64,000 nucleotides of DNA, from assembly GCF_023921225.1 (NCBI RefSeq), contig NZ_CP071527.1, forward strand, positions 2,260,501 to 2,324,500, written 5' to 3'. Below the pieces are notes generated by a model. It ran no database searches and was not told the DNA's origin. It saw nothing but the letters and a program-made list of their open reading frames with translations. The translations under genes and the position numbers were made by a program. Positions 1 to 9,560 of the stretch are shown piece after piece (position 1 is the first letter of the stretch; each line of letters starts with the position of its first letter). The DNA is from Legionella lytica. GTDB taxonomy: Bacteria; Pseudomonadota; Gammaproteobacteria; Legionellales; Legionellaceae.

Positions 1-2
1 AT

Positions 3-434
3 TTTTTATACCTTCGCAAAAAGAAGGAAGCAAACAATGGGAGAAATACGCCTACTTTATTAGCTAAAGAACGGCATGTGCTTGGAGAATCGGTAACAGT
101 TCCACATACACAGGCTCCTATTTATGTTGAAATTGAAATAACCCCTACCTTTCTAGGTCGTGTCGCAACGCTGTTCTTTAAACCCAGTCAGTTATACATG
201 ACGTTTACATTGGAAAACGGCATAAAAAGGCAATATCGTATCGTAGCGAATATGGCAAAAGCGGGCTTTTTGCTCTCTCCTCTGATTGAAAATACAACGG
301 AATTCACCTTATTGTATGTAAAAAACAGTTACTTAAATGAAAAGAATGTCGTCTCCTTGACTCTTTCTACAGATAATGAGCACAGTGGGTTCTGGAAGCA
401 TCACTATGTAATCCATTTTAAGCAATTAAATTAG
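3..434 (+). CDS. C-terminal part of an unknown protein (5' truncated by window)
   Basis: The reading frame is open from the first bases of the window to a TAA at 432-434, so this is the 3' end of a longer gene; a GTG at 78 is only an internal codon. About 143 residues are visible. They alternate hydrophobic and polar residues in a beta-rich pattern (EIEITPTFLG, LYMTFTLENG, NVVSLTLST), with a basic RKKE stretch near the start that could follow a membrane segment outside the window. I do not recognise the family. The next gene starts 49 bases downstream on the same strand and may be co-transcribed. Confidence 0.6.
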   Translation, partial: FLYLRKKKEANNGRNTPTLLAKERHVLGESVTVPHTQAPIYVEIEITPTFLGRVATLFFKPSQLYMTFTLENGIKRQYRIVANMAKAGFLLSPLIENTTEFTLLYVKNSYLNEKNVVSLTLSTDNEHSGFWKHHYVIHFKQLN

Positions 435-483
435 GCCCTATTAAGGCTATAATCAAATTAATAAGGCTAGCCAGGGAAGAACC

Positions 484-1359
484 ATGCGTGACTTAATAGG
501 TTATGGCCCAGATGGATTTAATTTCTATTGGCCCAATAATGCTAAAATAGCAATCAATTTTGTCCTTAACTATGAAGAAGGCGCTGAGCTTAGTCCAGTT
601 AATGGCGATGTATATGCAGAAACGCAAGGAACAGACTTCCCCTTTGCCCCTAAAGATCAGGGAATACGTAACCTCAGTGTTGAATCATTCTATGAATACG
701 GCAGTCGTGTGGGCCTGTGGCGATTACTCCGACTTTTCGACCTCTATCAAATTCCCCTTACTTTTTTTGTTACCGGGCAAGCATTGCTCTTAAATCCTTT
801 ATTGGCACTGTATCTCGCTCAAAATAATCATGAAGTTGCAGGACATGGTTGGCGTTGGGTTGATTACGCCGGTGTGCCTCGAGAGGTTGAAAAAGAGCAT
901 ATTGTTTTGTGCATTGAAACATTGGAAAAATTAGTTGGGCAAAAACCTAGGGGTTGGTATACCGGCAGGCGCAGCGAAAATACCCGGGATTTACTTTTAG
1001 AAATTGGCGGGTTTACTTATGATTCAGACAGTTATGCTGATGAATTACCCTATTATGTGGAGCGACATTTAATCATTCCTTATTCTCTTGATTGTAATGA
1101 TTTTAAATTTACAACCAATCCTGGTTTTGCTACGCCACAAGCTTTCTATGAACAGCTCGTAGCCAGCTTTAATTATCTTTATGAAGAAAAACGCCCAGTA
1201 ATTATGACGGTAGGATTACACCCTAGGCTCAGTGGTAAACCTGCTCGCTGCCAAGCAATTAAACAATTTTTGGATTATGTGCTGCAGTATGAAGATATAT
1301 GGATTACTCAACGTATTAATATTGCTGACTATTGGTTAAAAGGATTTCCCGCTGGATAA
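484..1359 (+). CDS. puuE: Polysaccharide deacetylase / PuuE-like allantoinase family protein
   Basis: A 291-residue cytosolic protein of the NodB-type carbohydrate esterase fold, closest in pattern to PuuE. Visible hallmarks are RDLIGYG at the N-terminus, the LNYEEGAE motif (28-35), TFFVTGQA (93-100), EVAGHGWRW (117-125) and GWYTGRRSEN (158-167). PuuE proteins hydrolyse allantoin or related C-N bonds, but no ureide or purine catabolism gene lies nearby, so the substrate is not settled and a general deacetylase role is possible. The start is supported by AGGGAAGA just upstream of the ATG. No signal peptide is visible. The fold assignment is firm, the substrate is inference. Confidence 0.75.
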   Translation: MRDLIGYGPDGFNFYWPNNAKIAINFVLNYEEGAELSPVNGDVYAETQGTDFPFAPKDQGIRNLSVESFYEYGSRVGLWRLLRLFDLYQIPLTFFVTGQALLLNPLLALYLAQNNHEVAGHGWRWVDYAGVPREVEKEHIVLCIETLEKLVGQKPRGWYTGRRSENTRDLLLEIGGFTYDSDSYADELPYYVERHLIIPYSLDCNDFKFTTNPGFATPQAFYEQLVASFNYLYEEKRPVIMTVGLHPRLSGKPARCQAIKQFLDYVLQYEDIWITQRINIADYWLKGFPAG

Positions 1360-1671
1360 AGTGGAGTGGAAACATCAAGCTCATCATTAAAGTCCACATT
1401 ACTGTGGGTTTAAATTAAGAGATTGTGCTGAAATAAATATCCTGTTATTGCGAGGAATGGAACGATGACGCAATCCAGAAGTCCATTGCACGGAACCCTG
1501 GATTGCTTCACTGCGTTCGCAATGACGGCTGGAATTAGATTCAAAAATAGTGCCCAAATAAATACCTCGTCATTGTGAGAAACGTAGTGACGAAGCAATC
1601 CAGGAGTACGAGCACGGAACTTCGGAGTTCTTCACTTCGTTACAACAATGACGGTTTATTGTCTATTTTAT
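1360..1671. repeat. Two copies of a dispersed TCATTGCGAG...GCAATCC palindromic repeat
   Basis: This gene-free gap holds two related units of about 86 bases, at 1443-1528 and 1568-1653. Each begins with an ATTGCGAG/ATTGTGAG block, runs through GACGCAATCC or GACGAAGCAATCC, and ends with an inverted counterpart near TTCGCAATGACGG or TTACAACAATGACGG. Further copies lie at 16547-16710 and 34769-34854. Such elements are common between genes in Legionella and other intracellular bacteria. No coding sequence is supported here; short ORFs across the units are by-products of the repeat. Confidence 0.75.
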
Positions 1672-3057
1672 CTAGGCGGTATAACGAACAGCTAAAGCAA
1701 CAACGTCTCCTGAGCCCTTATATTTCGCACTCACCTGATTCACCTCTTGAACCCCAGCCCCCCCAAAAGCTACTTGAGTAGCATGTAGCCGTTGATCATT
1801 CATGAAAATATGCGAGTATGCCCCATCAAGAGATAAATATTTATTAATCATATAGCTCAGGCCAAAATTTAGCACAACGCGGTCCGCATCAGGGAAACGA
1901 GGATCATTAAATCGCTTGCTTACTGGTGTTTCATCATAAGCAACACCTCCTCGAGCAACCCAGGATGGATTAACACGATAATCAACCCCTAATGCCCCAA
2001 ACCATGCATCACGCCACTTCATAGGCCCAGTGCTTATTTGGTTAAATCCATTCGGCGTCTCTATGCGAAAGCGATTCATGCCATTCCAAAAACTAACTTG
2101 TGCTGTGGCCTTAACAGTCCACGCATTAATATCCCGAGCGGCACTCATAGTTAACACCCCAGGAGTCTTGAGATTAGTATTCGCATAAGATTCAACATTA
2201 GCCAAAAAGGTATTCGCAGGAGCGGGAATAAGCCCCTCACCTGGCAAGGTATAAAGTTCAGCAGATCCCATTTGACGTGATGAAATTTGGGAACGATATC
2301 CAATTCCCAATCGCGTTAATTGATTAGGCTGATATAGGGCTCCAAGAGTATAACCATATCCCCAATTATCCCCTTCAATGTAAGAAGGTCTGGTCGCCGC
2401 TAAATACATATCAATAGCAGGGGTAGCCGTATAAATACCATTAAAATTAGAAAGTTCTGTTTTAAGGTATTGCGCTTGAAAACCAACCCCCAAAGACCAC
2501 TGCTCATTTACTTGATAAGCAATAGATGGATTAATATTAACGGAATTAATTTCCGATTTAACTGCAGCAAATCGTAATACTGAATCTCGCGAATAATTAT
2601 TCGACATGTAATATGGTTCAAGAACGGCAACACCAAAACTAAATTTATTATTAAAAAAATGCCAACCAATATAACCATTAGGAATAAAAACTGATTTGTT
2701 TAAATTATTTCTATGCGTATCGCCAGATACGGACGTAGAAAAATTAGTCGGTGGAGTGCCTGGCACATTAAAAGTATGTACAGCGTCTCCCTGAGACACG
2801 CTCATATTAGGGAATAATTGGCTTGCACCGATATAAGCTTGAAGGCCACTTAGCGTAGACAATGTTGCGGGGTTACTAAACATTGCAGAAACATCATTAA
2901 CTTGCGCGGCAGAACCTGCCATTGCTGTTCCTTGCAAGCTAGTACTCGTCTCATTCAGCTGAAAACCTGCCGCATCTGCATGTATGCCGAATAACGATGA
3001 AACTATGGCGGTAAAAGTTACTAATTGTTTTTTTAATAAAGGCGGCTTAATTAGCAT
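1672..3057 (-). CDS. fadL: OmpP1/FadL-family outer membrane channel
   Basis: A 461-residue outer-membrane beta-barrel of the FadL/OmpP1/TodX family, which moves long-chain fatty acids or other hydrophobic compounds across the outer membrane. Residues 1-29 form a signal peptide ending ADA before AGFQLNETS. The family NPAT motif is at 62-65, in the N-terminal hatch (SAMFSNPATLSTL). Repeated aromatic/glycine strands such as GIGYRSQ and GVDYRVNPS fit the barrel. Length matches the family. It has the same strand as flgL but is separated by 200 bases with stem-loops, so it is probably its own unit. Substrate unknown; family assignment confident. Confidence 0.85.
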   Translation of the reverse strand: MLIKPPLLKKQLVTFTAIVSSLFGIHADAAGFQLNETSTSLQGTAMAGSAAQVNDVSAMFSNPATLSTLSGLQAYIGASQLFPNMSVSQGDAVHTFNVPGTPPTNFSTSVSGDTHRNNLNKSVFIPNGYIGWHFFNNKFSFGVAVLEPYYMSNNYSRDSVLRFAAVKSEINSVNINPSIAYQVNEQWSLGVGFQAQYLKTELSNFNGIYTATPAIDMYLAATRPSYIEGDNWGYGYTLGALYQPNQLTRLGIGYRSQISSRQMGSAELYTLPGEGLIPAPANTFLANVESYANTNLKTPGVLTMSAARDINAWTVKATAQVSFWNGMNRFRIETPNGFNQISTGPMKWRDAWFGALGVDYRVNPSWVARGGVAYDETPVSKRFNDPRFPDADRVVLNFGLSYMINKYLSLDGAYSHIFMNDQRLHATQVAFGGAGVQEVNQVSAKYKGSGDVVALAVRYTA

Positions 3058-3229
3058 AAACTCCCTCTTTTAGTTAGACGATGTGAAGTATTTTTTATTA
3101 CGAGCTGACATGCTTTTAAGGGGGATTAAAATCCAGGCTTGATAGCGGCACAACGTTCTCAGGGATCGGGACTTAATTCAAATACCGACCCCAGATTGGG
3201 CTGCGCCCCATCCAGGATACCTATTCTCC

Positions 3230-3251
3230 GACGGCTGAAGCATCAGCCGTC
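3230..3251 (-). terminator. Stem-loop after flgL
   Basis: A perfect 9-base inverted repeat (GACGGCTGA, loop AGCA, TCAGCCGTC) lies 10 bases beyond the flgL stop. It could end the flg transcript, but no T-run follows it on the minus strand, so it may instead be an RNA-stabilising hairpin. Confidence 0.45.
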
Positions 3252-3260
3252 TATCTGGAA

Positions 3261-4496
3261 TTAAATATAATTAAATAGAGATAAATTTTGCACGCGCACA
3301 AAACTTTCCTGTGCTGCTTGTAGATTTACTAGCTCTTGATTGAACTCCGTTGCGACATCAACAGGATTAGTATCAGTTAAAGACTTTAAAATTTCCTTGC
3401 TCATGTCGATCAAATCTTGATTCGAGTCTGATGAGCTAGAAACTTGATTCATTCGAGAACCAATACTTGCAAGCATGTTAGTAAAATTCGTCAACGCATT
3501 ATCTATTTGAGCTAATATTTGATTGTTCACAGTTACTGCAGAAGCCTTTTCTGTCGCAGTAGAATAAGGCAAACTTAAATTGTTAACCATGGATTGAATC
3601 GTAGCAAAAATAGACGTATTCGTTGAGGGATTAATAGCAAACGCATCACCAGCGTTTGGCATGCCAGACACTTCTACCGTCATACCATTGAAACTAACAG
3701 ACATTCCTTCTTGATATAATGGTGCATCATCAGGCGAGCCCGATGGAGGAATCACATTACCAGTTGTGGCCCCACTCACCATGACCACTAATTCACCGGC
3801 AGAGTTCGGTACAAAGTTAATCGTATAATTGTCAGGAATATAGGCAGCCTCATTGGTCACAGACCCTGTACTGGCCGAAGCAGTACCCGTATTAGGTGTT
3901 GCTGTTTGGCTTACAGTAAAACTACCATTTCCGCCAGGTATATTCATAAAAATCCCATTACCTGGATCATTAATTGCGATCTGCAAGCTACCTGAAATAA
4001 CCTGATAACGAGTAGTACTATCGCCATTATAAACATACTCTCCCGCAGCATTTAAAGAGAATGGTTCCGTAGAGGTTTGGCCACCGGAAAAAAGGTAATT
4101 GCCATTATTATCTTTGGTATTTCCAAACGCCTGCAGTTGCGTCAATATGTCGTTAGCTTCAACAGCATAGGCTTTCCGTTGGATATCAGATAAAGTACCG
4201 TTTCCAACCAAAACCTGAATATCTCGTAAACGTTGCAGGTTGCTAACACTATTCGTTAATATTGATTCTTCTAAACCCAGCGCATTTTGAGCATTAATGC
4301 AATTCGTTTGTAATAATTCAGTCGTGCTCACACGCTGATTCAACCACTGAATTTGAGCATAGGAAATAGGATCATCAGAGGCATATTGTACCTTAACTCC
4401 CGTTGCAAGCATTTCTTGCAATTTTGTTACACGCATTTGCTGAGTTAATAAACTACTTAATCCAGTCTGGTACACCTGATTTGTTGAAATACGCAT
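3261..4496 (-). CDS. flgL: Flagellar hook-filament junction protein FlgL
   Basis: A 411-residue flagellin-like protein forming the second junction layer between hook and filament. The N-terminus MRISTNQVYQTG and the coiled C-terminus (FNQELVNLQAAQESFVRVQNLSLFNYI region) have the flagellin heptad pattern; the middle is a variable surface domain. It starts 3 bases after the flgK stop, so the two are surely co-translated. It is the last gene of the run. FlgK and FlgL are exported by the flagellar type III apparatus once the hook is complete. Confidence 0.93.
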   Translation of the reverse strand: MRISTNQVYQTGLSSLLTQQMRVTKLQEMLATGVKVQYASDDPISYAQIQWLNQRVSTTELLQTNCINAQNALGLEESILTNSVSNLQRLRDIQVLVGNGTLSDIQRKAYAVEANDILTQLQAFGNTKDNNGNYLFSGGQTSTEPFSLNAAGEYVYNGDSTTRYQVISGSLQIAINDPGNGIFMNIPGGNGSFTVSQTATPNTGTASASTGSVTNEAAYIPDNYTINFVPNSAGELVVMVSGATTGNVIPPSGSPDDAPLYQEGMSVSFNGMTVEVSGMPNAGDAFAINPSTNTSIFATIQSMVNNLSLPYSTATEKASAVTVNNQILAQIDNALTNFTNMLASIGSRMNQVSSSSDSNQDLIDMSKEILKSLTDTNPVDVATEFNQELVNLQAAQESFVRVQNLSLFNYI

Positions 4497-4499
4497 TTA

Positions 4500-6449
4500 T
4501 CACCTCATCATCTCAAACAGCACTTGCATCATTTGATTAGAAACTTCAACTAATTTTCCTGCAGCTGCATAAGCCTGCTCGAGCCTCAATAAATTTGCGG
4601 CCTCTTCGTCTAAGTTCACCCCGCTTTTACTTTCTTGAAAATAAACCGCTTGCTTGTACAACACATCAAAAGCGTCATAACGCGTTTTTGCTTGGCGAGT
4701 TTGACTTCCAACACTAGAAAGTAAGTCAGAATAACAATCAAAAAGCGACTCATTGCCACTATCAAATAACTGTGCTTGTTGAATACCTGCGAGTAATAAA
4801 CCATTCGTGTTATCACCAAAACCACCTTGGTTATATTCAGCAGTAAAACTATCTCCTGCATTAGGTATTCCAGAGAGAACCACTGAATAGGATGGGTTTG
4901 TTGCGTCAGGAATTTGTACCACATTGTCCATATTAGGAGTAAAAGGTAAAGGACCTGCAACTGTAGTGCCTGTAGTGACATCAACCACATTAAATTCAGT
5001 AGGTGAGGTAAAATTAATTGCGTATTGATCCGACACACCTGAGGTATTAAATACGGTACCTAAAGCAATTTTCCCAACCCCAGTATTGCTGGTAGCTGCA
5101 GAAGTTCTAACAGGTGATGCTAAAGCCATTAAATTAGGATCGCTCACTAAGAGCTCTAAATCACGCGCAGCGCCACGTGTAGGGATTAATGAATAGGAGT
5201 CATTATTCACTAATTTACTTATGTCATCGACAGTAATAGTCATTCCATCAACTTCTATTTGTCCTGCAGGAGGAGCTGGTGGATTACTGGACCAATTAAG
5301 CGTCATACTCGTGCCATCAGATTGACGAATAAGACGTACTTCATTGGTTCCCGTATCATTAACCACTAACTGATAATCGCTTAATTTCATTTGCGACAGA
5401 TCAGAAATAGCCACCGACAATACGCCAGTGCCCACATTATCAGTAGAAGAAATCGAACGCTTTAACTGTGCAGTACTGCTGTTAAAATCAGTAAAATAAT
5501 CTTGTCCGATTTGGTTATAGAGATCCATGCCTAATTTGTTTTGGGCATTGAATGTTTGCGCTAAACCAATCGCCATGAGCCCTACTGTTTGGCTGGTTTG
5601 CGCAATAATATTGCTTTCATAACTCATTAGACCACCTAAGGTTCCAGTGGTTAGCTCAGCAGAAATATCTAACTGACCGGCCCCGCTGCCTAATAAAACG
5701 CGAGTACCTAATGTATTTAAAGGATCAAACTGGACGGATAAGGTTCTTTGGTTTGGACCAACAACCAACATTTCGCCACTTCCAATCCCAACGTTTACCG
5801 TACCATTATTTTGGACAATAACCGTTAAATCAGAGAATTCTGCCAATTCTTTAAGTAATTGATCGCGCTGATCTAAAAGTTCAGGCGAAGTTGGATTTCC
5901 CATGATTTCTTCATTAAATGCAACCAAATCAGCACCTATCTGATTAATTCGGTTAGCAATCATGGTTATTTGAGCGGTAGTATTTTCTTGAATTTGATCC
6001 AAATTAGATTGCAAGAAATTAAATTGTTGCACCAATAATTGACTTTGGCTTAATGCAACACCACGTGAGGCTGTGCTATCAGGCGCATTATTTAACTGAT
6101 TAAATGAATCGAAAAAAGATTGCATTGCAGCAGAAATGCTACTGCCATTTTGAGAGATTAACTGATCAATCTGGCTTGCTTGGTTATAAAATGCCTCATA
6201 TTGGCTACGAGTGCTTAAAGCGGCTCTCATTTGAGTATTGGCAAATTGATCGGCATTCCGGTAAATAGAGGTAATAGAAACCCCTGTACCTACATAAACG
6301 CCACCATAACGCTCCGACATCGCATCCGCTAACAATATACTTTGTTTGGAATAACCTGGTGTTCTCTGATTTGCTATATTATTAGCGGTTACATCCAATG
6401 CATATTGGAAGGCATTTAAGCCCGAATACGCGATACTCAAAATCGACAT
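4500..6449 (-). CDS. flgK: Flagellar hook-associated protein 1 FlgK
   Basis: A 649-residue protein placed between hook and FlgL. The N-terminus shows the rod/hook signature, with ANNIANQRTPGYSKQ at about 22-36. The C-terminus LDEEAANLLRLEQAYAAAGK is the typical FlgK/FlgE helix that packs inside the axial structure. The central D2/D3 region is long and Ser/Thr/Gly-rich. It lies 136 bases downstream of flgJ, across a stem-loop, so flgKL may have a processed or partly independent transcript. I saw no clear sigma-28 promoter in this gap. Confidence 0.94.
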   Translation of the reverse strand: MSILSIAYSGLNAFQYALDVTANNIANQRTPGYSKQSILLADAMSERYGGVYVGTGVSITSIYRNADQFANTQMRAALSTRSQYEAFYNQASQIDQLISQNGSSISAAMQSFFDSFNQLNNAPDSTASRGVALSQSQLLVQQFNFLQSNLDQIQENTTAQITMIANRINQIGADLVAFNEEIMGNPTSPELLDQRDQLLKELAEFSDLTVIVQNNGTVNVGIGSGEMLVVGPNQRTLSVQFDPLNTLGTRVLLGSGAGQLDISAELTTGTLGGLMSYESNIIAQTSQTVGLMAIGLAQTFNAQNKLGMDLYNQIGQDYFTDFNSSTAQLKRSISSTDNVGTGVLSVAISDLSQMKLSDYQLVVNDTGTNEVRLIRQSDGTSMTLNWSSNPPAPPAGQIEVDGMTITVDDISKLVNNDSYSLIPTRGAARDLELLVSDPNLMALASPVRTSAATSNTGVGKIALGTVFNTSGVSDQYAINFTSPTEFNVVDVTTGTTVAGPLPFTPNMDNVVQIPDATNPSYSVVLSGIPNAGDSFTAEYNQGGFGDNTNGLLLAGIQQAQLFDSGNESLFDCYSDLLSSVGSQTRQAKTRYDAFDVLYKQAVYFQESKSGVNLDEEAANLLRLEQAYAAAGKLVEVSNQMMQVLFEMMR

Positions 6450-6493
6450 AACTGTTCACTCCCTGACCTATTATTTCGTTACCATTTCAACTT

Positions 6494-6533
6494 GGGACTG
6501 TTTTCCTCAAGCTAGCGAAACGCAAACTGTCCC
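6494..6533. repeat. Inverted repeat between flgJ and flgK
   Basis: GGGACTGTTT at 6494-6503 is repeated inverted as AAACTGTCCC at 6524-6533 with one mismatch and a 20-base loop. Read on the minus strand it lies in the flgJ-flgK leader and lacks a T-run, so a processing or stability role is more likely than full termination. Confidence 0.4.
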
Positions 6534-6585
6534 TAGTCTTTTATTAGCTTACCACAATAATTCTAATATTATCATAGTTTTATTA

Positions 6586-7494
6586 TTAAACCTGTGCCGA
6601 TAAATCGCAACGTTGGATTGCCTGATTTAATTCATCACCACGATAAATAGACAAAATCTTTGTACTGTACTCTGGATCTGTTGCATAACCAGCTTTATGT
6701 AACTCACGCACATAACTTTCAGGATTGGCAGCGCTCGCTAAAGCATCTTGATAACGCCCATCTCGCTTAATCAAGGAAATATAATCCTCAAAACCCTGCT
6801 CTATTGAAGAGTATTTTCTAAACGATGCGTTCACCTTAATAGGTGTATCGGCAATGTACTCCGTTGTTTTAACATTAACCGAATCATAGTCACTATTAGC
6901 ACCAGATTTGATATTAAATAAGTTATTACTGCTATTCCCTTCAGAATCCTTCGTAATAAATTTACCCCATCCAGTTTCTAACGCAGCTTGTGCCATTAAA
7001 ATCTTTGGATCCAGACCGATAAGGGAGGCCGCTTCTTTGGCCTTGGGCCAAATGGATTGCACGAAATCATCCACGGTAGTTGGTGGTTTATTGGTATCGC
7101 TGCTAATCGCTTGTTTCGGAGTTATATACTGCATATCAGCAGATGCTGTTGGCATAACCGTCGGGGGCGCATTCGGAGCTGGGGTTTCTATATTGTTTAC
7201 TGATCCTAAGTGTCGAGTCAGCATCGCAGCAACACCAATACCTTTTGAGCCTGCAATGTTACTTGCATACTGAGCATCCAACATGTCTTCGAAGGTTTCT
7301 CGATTTTTGCCTCGAAAAGGGCTGGAGTCATCAAGAAAATGTTGTCCCATACGCATACTTTTTAGCATGGACTGTAGGAAAATTCCTTCAAATTGTTTGG
7401 CCACTTCAGGAGCTGCTCCCTTAGCATCAGTAACTGCCTTCGCTTTTAAATCAGCCAAAGCTGAGAAATCACTGGTTGCAATGCCATGTAACAT
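6586..7494 (-). CDS. flgJ: Flagellar rod cap / peptidoglycan hydrolase FlgJ
   Basis: A 302-residue dual-domain FlgJ. The N-terminal part (about 1-95; FEGIFLQSMLKSMR) is the rod-cap scaffold. A proline-rich linker follows, and residues 145-300 form the glucosaminidase domain that opens the murein for the rod, with catalytic Glu173 in AALETGWGK. The start is placed at 7494 rather than an upstream TTG at 7512, because AAGGA stands 8 bases before that ATG. It is exported to the periplasm through the flagellar system. It is separated from flgI by about 155 bases containing a stem-loop. Confidence 0.92.
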   Translation of the reverse strand: MLHGIATSDFSALADLKAKAVTDAKGAAPEVAKQFEGIFLQSMLKSMRMGQHFLDDSSPFRGKNRETFEDMLDAQYASNIAGSKGIGVAAMLTRHLGSVNNIETPAPNAPPTVMPTASADMQYITPKQAISSDTNKPPTTVDDFVQSIWPKAKEAASLIGLDPKILMAQAALETGWGKFITKDSEGNSSNNLFNIKSGANSDYDSVNVKTTEYIADTPIKVNASFRKYSSIEQGFEDYISLIKRDGRYQDALASAANPESYVRELHKAGYATDPEYSTKILSIYRGDELNQAIQRCDLSAQV

Positions 7495-7525
7495 AGTAAC
7501 TATCCTTATCAATTAACCTAAATTC

Positions 7526-7560
7526 TAGCTCAAAAAAAAAGCAAATTCTTTTTTGAGCTA
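7526..7560. terminator. Stem-loop between flgI and flgJ
   Basis: A 12-base perfect inverted repeat, TAGCTCAAAAAA and TTTTTTGAGCTA, with an 11-base loop. The stem itself supplies T-runs in both directions, so it could act as a weak terminator or attenuator in the flgI-flgJ gap. Since flgJKL continue downstream, it probably tunes rather than stops transcription. Confidence 0.4.
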
Positions 7561-7650
7561 TTTTGATTCTTTGTCACCTCCGCGTAAGCAGAGAGCTTTT
7601 AATTAACTTTTAAGTTTTTATTCGGCTTTCTAAACGACCGAATCCCTATC

Positions 7651-8754
7651 TTATATCACGATTAAGGTTGCATTCAATGCACCAGCCTGCTGTAAGGCTT
7701 CAAGTATGGCAATAACATCCGCCGGTGTCGCCCCTACTGCATTAATACCTCTAACGATATCTTTAAGTGTGGTGCCCCTAGGTAATACAAATGCGTGATT
7801 ATTTTTCTGCGCAATATTCACCTGGGATTGTTGTCTGACCACCGTTCTACCGCCTGCAAATGCATTTGGCTGGCTAATTACAGGCGTTTCAGTAACACTT
7901 AATACGAGATTACCATGAGATACTGCGGCTGATTTAACAATAACATTGGATGAAATGACCACCGTACCTGTACGCGAATTAATAATAATCTTAGCCATTG
8001 GTTCAGCAGGCTTAAATTCTATGTTTTCTATAACCGAAACGTAATCAACTCGTTGTGACATTTTCACCGGCGCAGTCACCACAACGGAGGTTGCATCTAA
8101 TGCCTTAGCAGTACCTGGGCCTAATTGCTGATTAATTGCATCCGACATACTTTTAGCCGTAGAAAAATCAGGGCTATGTAAATTATAAGTAAGGTTTTTA
8201 GTAAAATAAAATGGATTAGGAATATCAGCTTCTATTGTCGCACCATTAGGAATACGCCCTCCACTTGGCACGTTGACCGTAACACTGGAGCCATCGCTTC
8301 CTGAAGCACTAATACCTGAAACGATAACGTTTCCCTGAGAGATTGCATAAATACGGCCATCAGCTCCTTTTAGCGGAGTCATCAATAAAGTGCCACCTAA
8401 CAAACTTTTAGAATCCCCTATTGAGGAAATATTAACATCCAAAGTTTGCCCTTTTTTCATAAACGACGACAAACTGGCTGTTACCATAACAGCTGCCATG
8501 TTTTTCGAATTAAGTTTGGTCCCTGCTCTAATATTTACACCCAACTGCGTGAGCATGTTTGCAAAGCTATCTTCGGTATAACGTGTGCCATTTTTATCAC
8601 CCGTACCATTTAAACCAACGACCAAGCCATAGCCAATTAATTGGTTAGTACGCACACCAGCCAGCGTTGCCAAATCTTTGATCCGTTCTGCATAAACCTG
8701 ATTTAGTAACAGGTTCATTGCGAACAGGCATGTAACCATCAGCACTCGCCGCAT
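7651..8754 (-). CDS. flgI: Flagellar P-ring protein FlgI
   Basis: A 367-residue periplasmic protein that builds the P-ring around the rod in the peptidoglycan layer. Residues 1-22 form a signal peptide (LLLNQVYA cleavage), followed by the signature [21 protein letters not shown] region. The C-terminus ([15 protein letters not shown]) is typical. The start is 8754 because AAAGGA lies 5 bases before that ATG. A long open frame upstream to 9084 overlaps flgH in another frame and is not coding. It lies about 100 bases after flgH. Confidence 0.95.
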   Translation of the reverse strand: MRRVLMVTCLFAMNLLLNQVYAERIKDLATLAGVRTNQLIGYGLVVGLNGTGDKNGTRYTEDSFANMLTQLGVNIRAGTKLNSKNMAAVMVTASLSSFMKKGQTLDVNISSIGDSKSLLGGTLLMTPLKGADGRIYAISQGNVIVSGISASGSDGSSVTVNVPSGGRIPNGATIEADIPNPFYFTKNLTYNLHSPDFSTAKSMSDAINQQLGPGTAKALDATSVVVTAPVKMSQRVDYVSVIENIEFKPAEPMAKIIINSRTGTVVISSNVIVKSAAVSHGNLVLSVTETPVISQPNAFAGGRTVVRQQSQVNIAQKNNHAFVLPRGTTLKDIVRGINAVGATPADVIAILEALQQAGALNATLIVI

Positions 8755-8854
8755 TACTGTTCCTTTCATTATTATTAATATCCAAATTCCAATGCCACAC
8801 AAGCAAGTAAGCTTTACCAGGTTGAGCCCGAAAGCCCAACCCCAAATAACACTA

Positions 8855-9547
8855 TTAGGTTGGGAATAAGGGGCCCCACATAATTCGAGCCAGCCACCCT
8901 TGAGCATTTGTATTATTAACCTGTCCTGTACCACCATAAGAGATTCGTGCATTGGCAACCCGATCTGAAGTAATCGTATTATCGCCTTTAATATCTTGTG
9001 GCCGCACAATACCTGACAAGCGAACATACTCCTCGCCCTGATTGATTTTAACCCACTTTTCTCCTTGAACGACCAAATTACCATTAGCTAAAACTTTGGC
9101 TACAGTTACTGAAACATTCCCAGCCAACTTATTATTTTGTACCGCTTGTGCTGAACCGTTAAACTGGCGTTGATTATTTAAATCAAAATCCATGCTGTAA
9201 CCACCGCCAAGGGAAATAGGACGACCTAGAAATAGTTTGTTGGTTACCTTATTAGTATCATTTTTCATTTGCTGGAGTGTCGCATTCTTGGTGGCATTCG
9301 TATTTTCAATCAAGAGCACTGTCAATATGTCCCCTTCATGGCGAGCTCGGTTGGTCTCAAATAGTGGTAAGGCGGTTTCAGGATCATAAATGGCTCCTGT
9401 TTGCCTTCTCAACTGTTTGGGATCCGGCGATGCAGGATAAGTAGGTGCATAATCAGGGCTTTTTCCAGCGACAGGCGGATTTAAAGCATCACATCCGCCT
9501 AAAAAAAGTGCCATACAACCAACTGTTAAAAAGTTAAGTAATTTCAT
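8855..9547 (-). CDS. flgH: Flagellar L-ring lipoprotein FlgH
   Basis: A 230-residue outer-membrane lipoprotein forming the L-ring bushing. The signal sequence ends in the lipobox LGGC with Cys19 as the acylated residue. [24 protein letters not shown] is represented by the GDILTVLL motif around 75-82, and the C-terminus carries [11 protein letters not shown] and [10 protein letters not shown], both typical. It follows flgG by 13 bases and is part of the same operon. Confidence 0.95.
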   Translation of the reverse strand: MKLLNFLTVGCMALFLGGCDALNPPVAGKSPDYAPTYPASPDPKQLRRQTGAIYDPETALPLFETNRARHEGDILTVLLIENTNATKNATLQQMKNDTNKVTNKLFLGRPISLGGGYSMDFDLNNQRQFNGSAQAVQNNKLAGNVSVTVAKVLANGNLVVQGEKWVKINQGEEYVRLSGIVRPQDIKGDNTITSDRVANARISYGGTGQVNNTNAQGWLARIMWGPLFPT

Positions 9548-9560
9548 CGTTCCAATCTTC

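Noticed and set aside
1410..1781. Short ORFs across the repeat units
   Set aside because: Their translations come from the palindromic repeat and from the antisense of the fadL 3' end.
8755..9084. In-frame upstream extension of flgI (110 extra residues)
   Set aside because: It overlaps flgH antiphase, lacks a ribosome-binding site, and hides the signal peptide; the ATG at 8754 has AAAGGA and gives the family length.
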